Below are positions 1 through 6,627 of a stretch of DNA of 18,089 nt, piece after piece; the stretch's first letter is position 1, and the number at the start of each line of letters is the position of its first letter. The translations under genes were made by a program, and so were the position numbers. Where the stretch lies: positions 1-18,089 of the forward strand of contig JAEZHG010000258.1 of the NCBI GenBank assembly GCA_023436945.1. Direction: 5' to 3'. Below the pieces are notes generated by a model. That model ran no database searches. It was not told where the DNA came from and saw only the letters and a list, made by a program, of their open reading frames with translations. This stretch comes from Pseudomonadota bacterium (GTDB lineage: Bacteria > Pseudomonadota > Alphaproteobacteria > Caulobacterales > Caulobacteraceae).

Positions 1-834
1 GTCGAACACGACCGTCTTGTCACCGTCGATCAGCACGCGGTCCTGAAGATAGTGCGAGACCGCGCGAGCCAACACACGGCGCTCGATATCGCGACCCTTG
101 CGGATCAGGTCCTCGGGCGCATCGCGGTGGCTGATGTGTTCCACGTCCTGACAGATGATCGGACCCTCATCTAGATCGGCGGTGACGAAGTGGGCCGTCG
201 CCCCGATTAGCTTCACGCCACGCGCATGGGCCTGATGATAGGGTTTTGCGCCCTTGAAGCCGGGCAAGAACGAGTGGTGGATGTTGATGCAGCGGCCCGA
301 CAGCTTGCCCGCCAGATCATCCGACAGGATTTGCATATAGCGCGCCAGAACCACCAGTTCGGTTCCGGTTTCCTCGACCAGAGCCATCAACTCGGCTTCC
401 TGCTTCGCCTTGTCGCCCTTCATCGGCAGATAGTGGAACGGCAGGTCGCCAAGGTCCACATGGCCGATCATCTCGCGAGGGTGGTTCGAGACAATGGCCG
501 TGATGTCCATCTCCAACTCCCCAATGCGCCAGCGGTAAAGCAGGTCGGCAAGGCAGTGGTCGAATTTCGAGGTCAGGATCATGACCTTGCGCGGTTCCTC
601 GCCGCGCAGGGTCCATTCCATACCGAACTTTTGCGCCACGGCATCGAATGCGGTGCGGGCGCTGACTTGCGTGTCACCCTCGGCCAGATCGAAATGCACG
701 CGCATGAAGAAGGTGCCGCTGGTCGGCTCGCCGAACTGCTGGGCGTCGATGATGTTGGCTTCGCGTTGCAGCAGGAACGTCGAGACAGCAGCGACGATGC
801 CGCGACGGTCGGGGCAGGAAATAGTCAGGATCAT
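1..834 (-). CDS. purU: Formyltetrahydrofolate deformylase (3' end cut by window edge)
   Basis: This enzyme hydrolyses 10-formyl-tetrahydrofolate to formate and tetrahydrofolate, supplying formate for purine synthesis and balancing one-carbon pools in the cytosol. The minus-strand reading frame is open for 278 codons from the ATG at 834 to the window edge. The family is usually about 280-290 residues, so only the last few residues are missing. An N-terminal ACT domain (about residues 1-80) begins [14 protein letters not shown]. The formyltransferase domain carries [20 protein letters not shown] and the IGATAHFV and DLDEGPII motifs, which contain the family's catalytic Asn, His and Asp. The in-frame stop at 868-870 leaves this as the only ATG. 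I see no good Shine-Dalgarno site. It lies 79 bases behind the oxygenase gene on the same strand and may be co-transcribed with it. Confidence 0.95.
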   Translation of the reverse strand, partial: MILTISCPDRRGIVAAVSTFLLQREANIIDAQQFGEPTSGTFFMRVHFDLAEGDTQVSARTAFDAVAQKFGMEWTLRGEEPRKVMILTSKFDHCLADLLYRWRIGELEMDITAIVSNHPREMIGHVDLGDLPFHYLPMKGDKAKQEAELMALVEETGTELVVLARYMQILSDDLAGKLSGRCINIHHSFLPGFKGAKPYHQAHARGVKLIGATAHFVTADLDEGPIICQDVEHISHRDAPEDLIRKGRDIERRVLARAVSHYLQDRVLIDGDKTVVFD

Positions 835-913
835 GGAAAGGCGTATGAAATCGGGGAGGGAGGAAATCTATAGAAGGCAAAGGCAGGTTTTACGAGCAAA
901 CTTGACCGTAACC

Positions 914-1639
914 TTAACCCTTGTGATTGCGTAGCCACCCTACGATCGAATGGCGGCGGGTCTGGGCATAGGTCGAGACCTGAGCCACCGAGTGAAGTTG
1001 CGGCACCTTGAACAGGGTCAGGGTGTTGAAACGTGGCACATAGCCCCGCGTGATATCGCCCTTGTCGTCGTGGAAGATCAACTGGCCCCCCCAGTCCGAA
1101 CGCCAGCGACGGGTGAAGCCCAGAGTATAGGCGGTCAGGCGGTCGCTATCCTCGGTGCCGACATCATTGTGCAGGCCGATAAAATCGCCCGGCTGATAGC
1201 GGGTGGCCTGACCATCGGCCTTCACAGCCTGTGGCTGATTGGTGACATAGGCCCCGAAGGCGATGAACTCGCCGTTCAGCCACTCGGTCAACTGGTGGAT
1301 CGGGTGGCCCGGATCGCGGCCCGTCAGATAGGCGCTGATCATTGGATAGGCCTGATAGAGGAAGCCGTAGTTGCTGCCGGTGCGGGCCAGCATGTTACGG
1401 ATGCGCTCCCCAAGGGCTGGCCCTTGAGCCTGCATCTCTTCGGGTTGCAGCATGACGGGCTTGCCGTCCTCGCCCTCGAACGCCAGACCATAGTTCAGGT
1501 TCTCGACCAGCTGCGCCAGATACTCGGCCACATGCGGCTCGAAGATATCGCGTATCTGCACAAAGCCGTCCCGTTCATAGGCTTCGCGCGCTGCCGTGAC
1601 ATTGACGGCAGGATTGATGCGGATAACCGGATCGCTCAT
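914..1639 (-). CDS. 2-oxoglutarate/Fe(II)-dependent oxygenase, prolyl-hydroxylase-like
   Basis: A 241-residue protein with the facial-triad layout of the 2OG-Fe(II) dioxygenase superfamily: H157-x-D159 in GLHNDVG, distal H216 in PQLHSVAQ, and an Arg (R228 or R229, in TRRHSIVGW) suited to binding the 2-oxoglutarate carboxylate. A double-stranded beta-helix fold is expected from residue 100 to the end. The RRHSIVGWLR ending resembles bacterial prolyl-4-hydroxylase/Tpa1-like proteins, so a protein or peptide substrate is possible but unproven. There is no signal peptide, so it should act in the cytosol. The ATG at 1639 follows a purine-rich AGGGGGAG, six bases upstream. The gene has its own promoter (1665-1693) and is followed at 79 bases by purU. 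The superfamily call is firm; the substrate is unknown. Confidence 0.85.
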   Translation of the reverse strand: MSDPVIRINPAVNVTAAREAYERDGFVQIRDIFEPHVAEYLAQLVENLNYGLAFEGEDGKPVMLQPEEMQAQGPALGERIRNMLARTGSNYGFLYQAYPMISAYLTGRDPGHPIHQLTEWLNGEFIAFGAYVTNQPQAVKADGQATRYQPGDFIGLHNDVGTEDSDRLTAYTLGFTRRWRSDWGGQLIFHDDKGDITRGYVPRFNTLTLFKVPQLHSVAQVSTYAQTRRHSIVGWLRNHKG

Positions 1640-1664
1640 GAACTACTCCCCCTCAGGAACAACG

Positions 1665-1693
1665 CTGATAGCTGTGCGGTGGGGGCGAGACAA
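1665..1693 (-). promoter_or_regulatory. Promoter for the oxygenase gene
   Basis: On the minus strand, TTGTCT (1693-1688) and TATCAG (1670-1665) are separated by 17 bases. The -10 sits in GCTATCAG, which is close to the Caulobacter-type GCTANAWC element. It lies between the upstream terminator and the oxygenase start at 1639, giving a predicted transcript start near 1658 and a short leader. Called by eye. Confidence 0.5.
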
Positions 1694-1694
1694 G

Positions 1695-1724
1695 AAAAAG
1701 GGCAGCCCCGATAAGGACTGCCCC
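1695..1724 (-). terminator. Rho-independent terminator after the purB operon
   Basis: On the minus strand, GGGCAGTCC and GGGCTGCCC form a 9-bp stem with one G-T pair and a six-base loop, followed by TTTTTC. It ends the purB/small-protein unit, whose last stop is at 1737, and its T-run abuts the -35 of the next promoter. Confidence 0.8.
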
Positions 1725-1736
1725 ATATTCTAGAGC

Positions 1737-2120
1737 TTAACGCTGCGAGCGCAGGTGAGGCGGCAAAGCCTCCTGAGGCGGAGCCTCGACATTCATCCGT
1801 ATATTGACCGGAATGGTCACGAAGCGACCGACGGGATCAGAGCCATCTGACGCACGAACCGTATAGGCCTGCGCCATACAGATGGACGCACGGCGCACTT
1901 TACGATCGAGTTCATCGACCGAGACTGTGCAATCCCGCGCACGACCGTTAGCATCGACGCGGCACAGAACGGGGACCTGTTGGTCGATCCGTTCACTCGC
2001 CAAAGGCATCATGCAGTCAATGATCCGGCCTCGCTCGGTCAACTCAGGGATGAGCGTCGCACCGGCGGGACTATCTGGAGACTGGGCCAGTGCAAATAAT
2101 CCTACCAGTGCGAGAAGCAT
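1737..2120 (-). CDS. Small exported protein with TonB C-terminal-like domain
   Basis: A 127-residue protein with a hydrophobic N-terminus (MLLALVGLFALAQS) that looks like a short signal sequence, although it lacks the usual positive n-region. The body has VPVLCRVDANGRARDCTVS and later VTIPVNIRMNV. This Val-x-Cys...Gly-x-x-x-x-Cys beta-strand pattern resembles TonB C-terminal-like periplasmic proteins common in Caulobacterales. Four cysteines are present (in IDCMMP, VLCRVD, RDCTVS, SICMAQ), so disulfides are possible in the periplasm. The ATG lies one base past the purB stop, and GGAG inside the purB end provides the ribosome site, so translation is coupled to purB. No other in-frame start is possible. 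There is no TonB membrane anchor or Pro-rich spacer, so it is not itself an energy transducer. The domain assignment is tentative. Confidence 0.7.
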   Translation of the reverse strand: MLLALVGLFALAQSPDSPAGATLIPELTERGRIIDCMMPLASERIDQQVPVLCRVDANGRARDCTVSVDELDRKVRRASICMAQAYTVRASDGSDPVGRFVTIPVNIRMNVEAPPQEALPPHLRSQR

Positions 2121-2121
2121 A

Positions 2122-3420
2122 TCAGGCTCCGAAGACGCGGTTGAAGATCACGTCGACATTCTTGGTGTGGTAGCCAATGTCAAACAGGGCCTCGAGTTCA
2201 GCGTCTGGCAGGGTGACGCGCTCGTCCGACTTCAGGAAGTCGATGAAGCGGCCTTCACCACGCCAGACCTTCATGGCGTTTTCCTGAACAGCGGCATAGG
2301 CGTCTTCACGGCTGATGCCCGCTTGGGTCAGGGCCAGCATGACGCGTTGCGAGAAGACCAGACCACCCAGGCGGTCCATATTCTTCTGCATGTTCTCCGG
2401 ATAGATGTTCATGCGCTCGACCACGCCGGCCAGACGGTGCAGGGCGAAGTCGAGGTGGATGGTGGCGTCCGGACCGATGCCGCGCTCAACCGACGAGTGG
2501 CTGATATCGCGCTCGTGCCACAGGGCGACGTTTTCCATGGCCGGAACAACCGACGAGCGGACCAGACGTGCAAGGCCGGTCAGGTTCTCGGTCAGGATCG
2601 GGTTGCGCTTGTGCGGCATGGCCGACGAGCCCTTTTGCCCCTTGTCGAAGAACTCTTCGGCTTCCAGCACTTCGGTGCGTTGCAGGTGGCGTATTTCCGT
2701 CGCCAGACGCTCGATCGAAGAGGCGATCACGCCCAGAGCCGCAAAGTACGCGGCGTGACGGTCGCGGGGGATGACCTGCGTCGAGACCGGCTCGACCTGC
2801 AGACCCATCTGGTCGGCGACGTATTGTTCCACTTCCGGCGAGACGTTGGCGAAGGTGCCGACCGCGCCCGAGATGGCGCAGGTGGCGATTTCTTCGCGCG
2901 CGGTGACCAGACGACGACGGGCGCGTTGCCACTCGGCGTGATAGCCAGCCAGCTTCAGGCCGAAGGTTACCGGCTCGGCGTGGATACCGTGCGAGCGACC
3001 GACGCAGACGGTGTATTTGTGTTCCTTGGCGCGGGTTTCCAGCGCGGCCAGAACGCGATCAACGCCAGCCAGCAGAAGGTCGCTTGAGCGAGCCAGTTGC
3101 ACCGCGAAGCAGGTGTCCAGAACGTCCGACGAGGTCATGCCCTGGTGCAGGAAGCGGGCTTCATCACCGACGATTTCCGCAACGTGCGTCAGGAAGGCGA
3201 TGACGTCGTGCTTGGTGGTGCGTTCGATCTCGTCGATGCGGTCGGCATCGAAGGTGGCATCCTTGCCCTTGGCCCAGATGGCCTCGGCGGCCTCGGTCGG
3301 GATGACACCCAGCTCGGCCATCTTGGTGGCGGCGTGGGCTTCGATCTCGAACCAGATCTTGTACTTGGTGTCCTGGGACCAGATGGCGACGGCTTCGGGG
3401 CGGGTATAGCGCGTGATCAT
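2122..3420 (-). CDS. purB: Adenylosuccinate lyase
   Basis: This enzyme cleaves SAICAR to AICAR plus fumarate and adenylosuccinate to AMP plus fumarate, so it acts twice in purine synthesis. The 432-residue length is typical of the shorter PurB class. Visible family motifs are TSSDVLDT (96-103), GRSHGIHAEP (141-150) with the conserved histidines, and the fumarase/aspartase signature GSSAMPHKRNP (264-274), which contains the catalytic serine of the mobile loop. The start MITRYTRPE matches PurB N-termini. The active enzyme is a cytosolic homotetramer. The gene is divergent from the guanidine-riboswitch operon, with about 70 bases to that operon's promoter. Its stop is one base before the start of the small exported protein, forming a two-gene operon. 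Confidence 0.98.
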   Translation of the reverse strand: MITRYTRPEAVAIWSQDTKYKIWFEIEAHAATKMAELGVIPTEAAEAIWAKGKDATFDADRIDEIERTTKHDVIAFLTHVAEIVGDEARFLHQGMTSSDVLDTCFAVQLARSSDLLLAGVDRVLAALETRAKEHKYTVCVGRSHGIHAEPVTFGLKLAGYHAEWQRARRRLVTAREEIATCAISGAVGTFANVSPEVEQYVADQMGLQVEPVSTQVIPRDRHAAYFAALGVIASSIERLATEIRHLQRTEVLEAEEFFDKGQKGSSAMPHKRNPILTENLTGLARLVRSSVVPAMENVALWHERDISHSSVERGIGPDATIHLDFALHRLAGVVERMNIYPENMQKNMDRLGGLVFSQRVMLALTQAGISREDAYAAVQENAMKVWRGEGRFIDFLKSDERVTLPDAELEALFDIGYHTKNVDVIFNRVFGA

Positions 3421-3491
3421 GGTCCCGCTCTCTCGTTTGCTCCGGCACCAGAGTCAATGCCGGTCAAACAAGGTTCGCGAAACCGTCACAT

Positions 3492-3520
3492 TTGTCTTTG
3501 CCCTGAGCATATCCTATATG
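3492..3520 (+). promoter_or_regulatory. Promoter of the guanidine-riboswitch operon
   Basis: TTGTCT (3492-3497) and TATATG (3515-3520) are separated by 17 bases. The predicted transcript start, near 3527, is only a few bases before the first riboswitch hairpin at 3531, which supports this pair over chance matches. Confidence 0.5.
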
Positions 3521-3530
3521 CAGCCCCACA

Positions 3531-3578
3531 GGAGGACGACCTCCCCCGCATTGGGCCTTCACGCCGGGACGACCCGGC
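3531..3578 (+). promoter_or_regulatory. Guanidine-II (mini-ykkC) riboswitch
   Basis: Two short hairpins each carry the same ACGA tetraloop: GGAGG-ACGA-CCTCC (3531-3544) and GCCGGG-ACGA-CCCGGC (3563-3578), joined by an 18-base linker. Two tandem stem-loops with ACGR loops are the defining architecture of the guanidine-II class, in which the loops kiss and bind guanidinium. The element lies 21 bases before an SMR exporter of the guanidinium type, the expected target gene. The 3' strand of hairpin 1 contains CTCCC (3541-3545), which can also pair with GGGAG in the ribosome binding site (3589-3593). Ligand-stabilised hairpin 1 would release the ribosome site and turn expression on. That mechanism is inferred; the class call rests on the visible structure and the adjacent gene. 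Confidence 0.93.
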
Positions 3579-3587
3579 ATGCCATGC

Positions 3588-3593
3588 AGGGAG
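3588..3593 (+). promoter_or_regulatory. Ribosome binding site fixing the exporter start
   Basis: AGGGAG lies six bases before the ATG at 3600. The other in-frame ATG, at 3579, touches the last base pair of riboswitch hairpin 2 and has no such site, so 3600 is the start. Confidence 0.75.
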
Positions 3594-3599
3594 TCTTTC

Positions 3600-3920
3600 A
3601 TGGCCTGGATTTTCCTTTTTATCGCCGGTTTGCTCGAGATCGTCTGGGCTTCTCTGATGAAGTCCTCCGAGGGCTTTACCAAGCTTGGCCCGTCAATCGG
3701 CACCATCGGTTTCATGGTGTTGTCATTCGGACTTCTGGCCATGGCGATGAAGACGCTTCCGCTCGGAACGGCCTATGCCATTTGGACAGGTATCGGTGCC
3801 GTCGGGGCCTTCATCGTGGGCATCGCTGTCATGGGCGAGGCCGTCACCCCGATGCGCGTGACCGGAGCCCTGCTTATTGTCAGCGGCATTGTTGTGCTGA
3901 AGCTCTCGTCGAGTCATTAA
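3600..3920 (+). CDS. gdx: SMR-family guanidinium exporter (Gdx/SugE)
   Basis: A 106-residue four-helix membrane protein of the small multidrug resistance family. It works as an antiparallel dimer exchanging guanidinium for protons across the inner membrane. The central glutamate is E13 in GLLEIVWASLMK. The protein also has G10, W16, S42, Y59 and W62 (AYAIWTGIG), positions known from Gdx-type transporters, which favours guanidinium export over the broad drug specificity of EmrE. The C-terminus ends VVLKLSSSH. The guanidine-II riboswitch directly upstream independently supports this substrate. The stop at 3920 is 33 bases before the GST-like gene, with no terminator between, so the two are probably co-transcribed. 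Older annotation would call it SugE or a quaternary ammonium transporter. Confidence 0.93.
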   Translation: MAWIFLFIAGLLEIVWASLMKSSEGFTKLGPSIGTIGFMVLSFGLLAMAMKTLPLGTAYAIWTGIGAVGAFIVGIAVMGEAVTPMRVTGALLIVSGIVVLKLSSSH

Positions 3921-3953
3921 GCCAACGCCGATATCGAAATGGGGGATGCAGGC

Positions 3954-4601
3954 ATGGAACTGACGATTGGACCGCGCCTGTATTCCACATGGTCGCTGCG
4001 CCCTTGGCTGGTGCTGAAAAGGGCTGGGGCGCAGTTCACGATCCGCCACGCCACCTATGAGACGCCGCAGGGCAAGGCGGAACTGATGAGGATATCGCCC
4101 ACGGGGCTGGTGCCGCTTTTGACCGTCGAAGGCGAAACCTTCTGGGACAGTCTGGCGATCAGCGAATGGGCGGCAGAGACCTATCCCGATGCCCAACTGT
4201 GGCCTCAGGACAAAGTCGCCCGCACCTATGCCCGCGCGGTTACGGCTGAAATGCACTCGGGCTTCTCGGCGCTTCGCCAGCACTGCGGTTTCGGGAACGG
4301 CGTGCGGATGGTGGGCGAGGGCGTTCTTCTCGCGCCCGACCTTCCCGAGGTCAAAGCCAGCATTGAGCGTCTGGTGACCATCTGGACCCAGATGCGCGAA
4401 CGTTTTGGCGCAGACGGCGAATGGCTTTTCGGCCAGTGGTCGATTGCCGATGCCTTCTTCACGCCAGTGGCCGCGCGGATGCGTCGTTACGGTATCGACC
4501 TGAGCGCCCATGGCGACAGGGACGGCGTCGCAGCGGCCTATGTCGCGGCCTTGCTGAACCAGCCGGACTTTATCGAATGGGAAACCGAAGCGTTAAAATA
4601 G
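3954..4601 (+). CDS. Glutathione S-transferase family protein
   Basis: A 215-residue protein with GST two-domain architecture. The N-terminal thioredoxin-like domain starts LYSTWSLRPWLVLK, where a Ser or Thr (S11, T12 or S14) takes the usual catalytic position. GLVPLLTV contains the conserved cis-proline (P54), and FWDSLAISEW is the gamma-glutamyl-binding segment. The all-helical C-terminal domain includes the conserved GQWSIADAFFTPV capping region. The ATG at 3954 is preferred because GGGGGA lies a few bases before it; the alternative ATG at 3939 would add five residues and place that purine run inside the gene. The gene is cytosolic and sits 33 bases behind the guanidinium exporter, so it is probably under guanidine control. 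The substrate cannot be told from sequence. Isomerase-like or detoxifying roles are both possible. Confidence 0.9.
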   Translation: MELTIGPRLYSTWSLRPWLVLKRAGAQFTIRHATYETPQGKAELMRISPTGLVPLLTVEGETFWDSLAISEWAAETYPDAQLWPQDKVARTYARAVTAEMHSGFSALRQHCGFGNGVRMVGEGVLLAPDLPEVKASIERLVTIWTQMRERFGADGEWLFGQWSIADAFFTPVAARMRRYGIDLSAHGDRDGVAAAYVAALLNQPDFIEWETEALK

Positions 4602-4632
4602 GACGCTGTAGAGTTACGCAAATCTCGAAGAA

Positions 4633-4650
4633 CGATGTTTTAAAACATCG
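4633..4650. repeat. 18-base perfect palindrome
   Basis: CGATGTTTTAAAACATCG is a perfect inverted repeat with no spacer and is AT-rich in a GC-rich region. Its last bases overlap a second palindrome, ACATCGATGT (4645-4654), so the hexamer ACATCG occurs three times in alternating orientation over 22 bases. It lies in the gap after the GST gene and 35 bases before a micro-ORF. It could be a dimeric repressor operator. It is less likely a terminator because no T-run follows. Confidence 0.6.
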
Positions 4651-4685
4651 ATGTGAATGTCAGTCGTCACAACGGGGCGAATGAC

Positions 4686-4796
4686 ATGCGCACTATTGAT
4701 CGTGGAACAGACTGGGGCCGGATCGCGCGCCACTATGGCATCATCTCGATGGTGCTAGGTGCAGGCTGGGCCTTGGTACAAAGCGCCGTCGGCTAA
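4686..4796 (+). CDS. Possible 36-residue membrane micro-protein
   Basis: An ATG frame starting MRTIDRGTDWGRIARHYG, followed by a hydrophobic stretch (IISMVLGAGWALVQSAVG) long enough for one membrane span, with a basic N-terminal side. A GGGGCG lies a few bases upstream. It occupies a 200-base gap that otherwise has no gene and ends seven bases before the convergent transglycosylase stop. I do not recognise the family. Short frames arise by chance in GC-rich DNA, so this rests on the charge/hydrophobic pattern, the plausible ribosome site and the placement. The gap also contains the palindrome at 4633-4650, which could control it. Confidence 0.35.
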   Translation: MRTIDRGTDWGRIARHYGIISMVLGAGWALVQSAVG

Positions 4797-4803
4797 GGGC
4801 CGA

Positions 4804-6504
4804 TCAGTTGGCGGGTGCTTGCGCCGTCTGCATCGGTAGCGGTGCGGGCGGACGATAGTCCAGCGTGATCGGCACACCGCGCGCGCCCGAAACCACGGCA
4901 TCCAGCGTATTGAGCGGACCACCCATCAGGCGCTGGTAGATCCAGTAACCTGCCACGACCTTTTCGACATACTCGCGCGCCTGCGGCACATCGATGGTTT
5001 CGATCAGCAATAGCGGATCGGCATCGGCCCCCAGTTTGCGGATGGCCGCCAGCATCGGGCCGGGGCCGGCATTATAGGATGCGACGGTCTTCAGCAGATC
5101 GCCCTGGAAGCTTTCGATTGCAAACAGGCGGTTCAGATAGTCCTGACCCAGCTTCATATTGTGGCTGGAATCCAGAAGGCGCTGCGGCTGGCGCACATAG
5201 GACTGGTCGCCCGTCATATAGGCTGCGGTTGAGGGCATAACCTGCATCAGGCCATAGGCCCCCGCGCCAGAGCGGGCTTGCGGGTTAAATCCGGACTCGC
5301 GGCGCGTCACGGCATAGACCAGCGCCTTCTCGACCGTGAAACCGCCCTCAGGGAACAGGTCCGGCATCGGATAGTCCAGCGCATCAATCGTCGAGGCGGC
5401 GCGGTCTGCGGCGCGTGACGGGGCCACCATGCGGTAAAGTCCGGCCCAGAGTTGGCGTTGCTGATAGTCACGCGCTTCTCTCAGACCCTGACGGGCTGCG
5501 GCTGCGGCATCGTTGTTGCGTCCCACCTCATGAAGGGCCAGCGCGCGGCGGGCCTGTTCATCGCCACGCACAAAGGCGTTCAGCTCGTTATTGCCGACAC
5601 CCACAGGTTCCTGAGAACCTGAGCCGCGGCCTTGGTTGGCGAGGGAAGAATATGAGCGCGGGCCCTGATTGAGGATTTCCGGCTCCTGCCCCATCTGGCG
5701 AAGGGCAATCTGGCCATAGAAGGTGGCAGGCCAGCGGGCGGCGATACGAAGATAGTCCTGAATCCGATCCTGACGACCGCTCAACCCTGCGGCGCGGGCG
5801 GCCCAATAGGCACCACCCGAACGGACCCACGGATCTTCGGTCGGATCGTTGGCCACCTGTTCAAAGGCGCGGAAGGCGTCGCTGTGGTTGCCCATGCGCC
5901 ATGCGGCGAGACCCGCCGTCCACCAGTCACCGATCTGAAGTCCGGTGGTGTAGGCGTTCTGGAAGTCGTCGTTGTTCAGCATCACGCGTGCGGCGCGTGC
6001 GGGGTCGGTGGCGTTGGAGCGGGCGACGCTGTCCCAAGTGCGGGCCAGAAGGCCGCCACCGGGGCGTGCAGGTGGTGTCGCCCCATCAGGAAGGCGGCGC
6101 ATCGCCAGATTATAGACGCGCTCCGACATCGGCAGGTCGGGATAGGTCTCCAGCCACGCGACCAGCTCTTCATAGGTGGCGACGTGGTTGGCATGGAACA
6201 GGCGCTCGAACTCGAGCTGGCCCAACAGAATACGGTCCTGAACGCGGCGCGCCGTCTCGCGCGCGGTTTCAAGGTCACCGCGACGCAGGGCATCAAAAGC
6301 GGTGGTGTAGCTCAGGCGGTCTTCGCGGCTGAGAGCCGAAGGGGTCTGGTTGTCATAGGCTTCCGCATAGGCCACCGCAGACGAAGCGGCATCGGCAATC
6401 ACAACGGCCACTTCTGCCTTGGCTGGCTTGGCAGCAGCCATCGGCACCATCATGGCCAGAGCGGGCAAAACGGCAGCGTGCAGCGCTCGGTTTACTGATT
6501 TCAT
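4804..6504 (-). CDS. Soluble lytic murein transglycosylase (SLT family)
   Basis: This enzyme cleaves the MurNAc-GlcNAc bond of peptidoglycan to form 1,6-anhydro-muropeptides in the periplasm. From the chosen start the protein is 566 residues. It has a signal peptide (MKSVNRALHAAVLPALAMM..., probable cleavage near residue 30), then a long helical superhelix region like the Slt70 U/L domains, then the catalytic SLT domain from about residue 385. Motifs are TRRESGFNP with the catalytic Glu at about 403, GAYGLMQVMPSTA, and VASYNAGPGP. The C-terminal tail is rich in Pro and Ala. The ATG at 6504 is preferred over the ATG at 6540 because it starts a proper signal peptide, while the upstream one has a GGGGG run touching the start codon and would bury the signal. 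It lies 123 bases behind the uracil-DNA glycosylase on the same strand. Confidence 0.94.
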   Translation of the reverse strand: MKSVNRALHAAVLPALAMMVPMAAAKPAKAEVAVVIADAASSAVAYAEAYDNQTPSALSREDRLSYTTAFDALRRGDLETARETARRVQDRILLGQLEFERLFHANHVATYEELVAWLETYPDLPMSERVYNLAMRRLPDGATPPARPGGGLLARTWDSVARSNATDPARAARVMLNNDDFQNAYTTGLQIGDWWTAGLAAWRMGNHSDAFRAFEQVANDPTEDPWVRSGGAYWAARAAGLSGRQDRIQDYLRIAARWPATFYGQIALRQMGQEPEILNQGPRSYSSLANQGRGSGSQEPVGVGNNELNAFVRGDEQARRALALHEVGRNNDAAAAARQGLREARDYQQRQLWAGLYRMVAPSRAADRAASTIDALDYPMPDLFPEGGFTVEKALVYAVTRRESGFNPQARSGAGAYGLMQVMPSTAAYMTGDQSYVRQPQRLLDSSHNMKLGQDYLNRLFAIESFQGDLLKTVASYNAGPGPMLAAIRKLGADADPLLLIETIDVPQAREYVEKVVAGYWIYQRLMGGPLNTLDAVVSGARGVPITLDYRPPAPLPMQTAQAPAN

Positions 6505-6595
6505 GAGCGCGGAGGCCCCCTTTATCGGCAGTCGCCACATCCCCCTTAAGGCATGGCAACGCTTTATGGATCGGTCATCCTTGACGACGGAAACA

Positions 6596-6611
6596 TGCCC
6601 GTTTTAGGGCA
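6596..6611 (-). terminator. Weak hairpin between uracil-DNA glycosylase and transglycosylase
   Basis: TGCCC-TAAAAC-GGGCA on the minus strand, followed by TGTTTCC. The stem is only five base pairs and the T-run is interrupted, so it is at best a weak attenuator of read-through into the transglycosylase gene. Confidence 0.25.
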
Positions 6612-6627
6612 GTCTCTCAACGCCTGA

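Noticed and set aside
226..1714. Plus-strand open frames opposite purU and the oxygenase
   Set aside because: The minus-strand frames encode clear conserved proteins; these are shadows caused by high GC.
3579..3599. Upstream ATG for the guanidinium exporter
   Set aside because: It touches riboswitch hairpin 2, lacks a ribosome site and would add residues not seen in SMR proteins.
6582..6609. Plus-strand TTGACG-17-TTAGGG as a promoter antisense to the uracil-DNA glycosylase
   Set aside because: The -10 is poor and no plus-strand gene follows.
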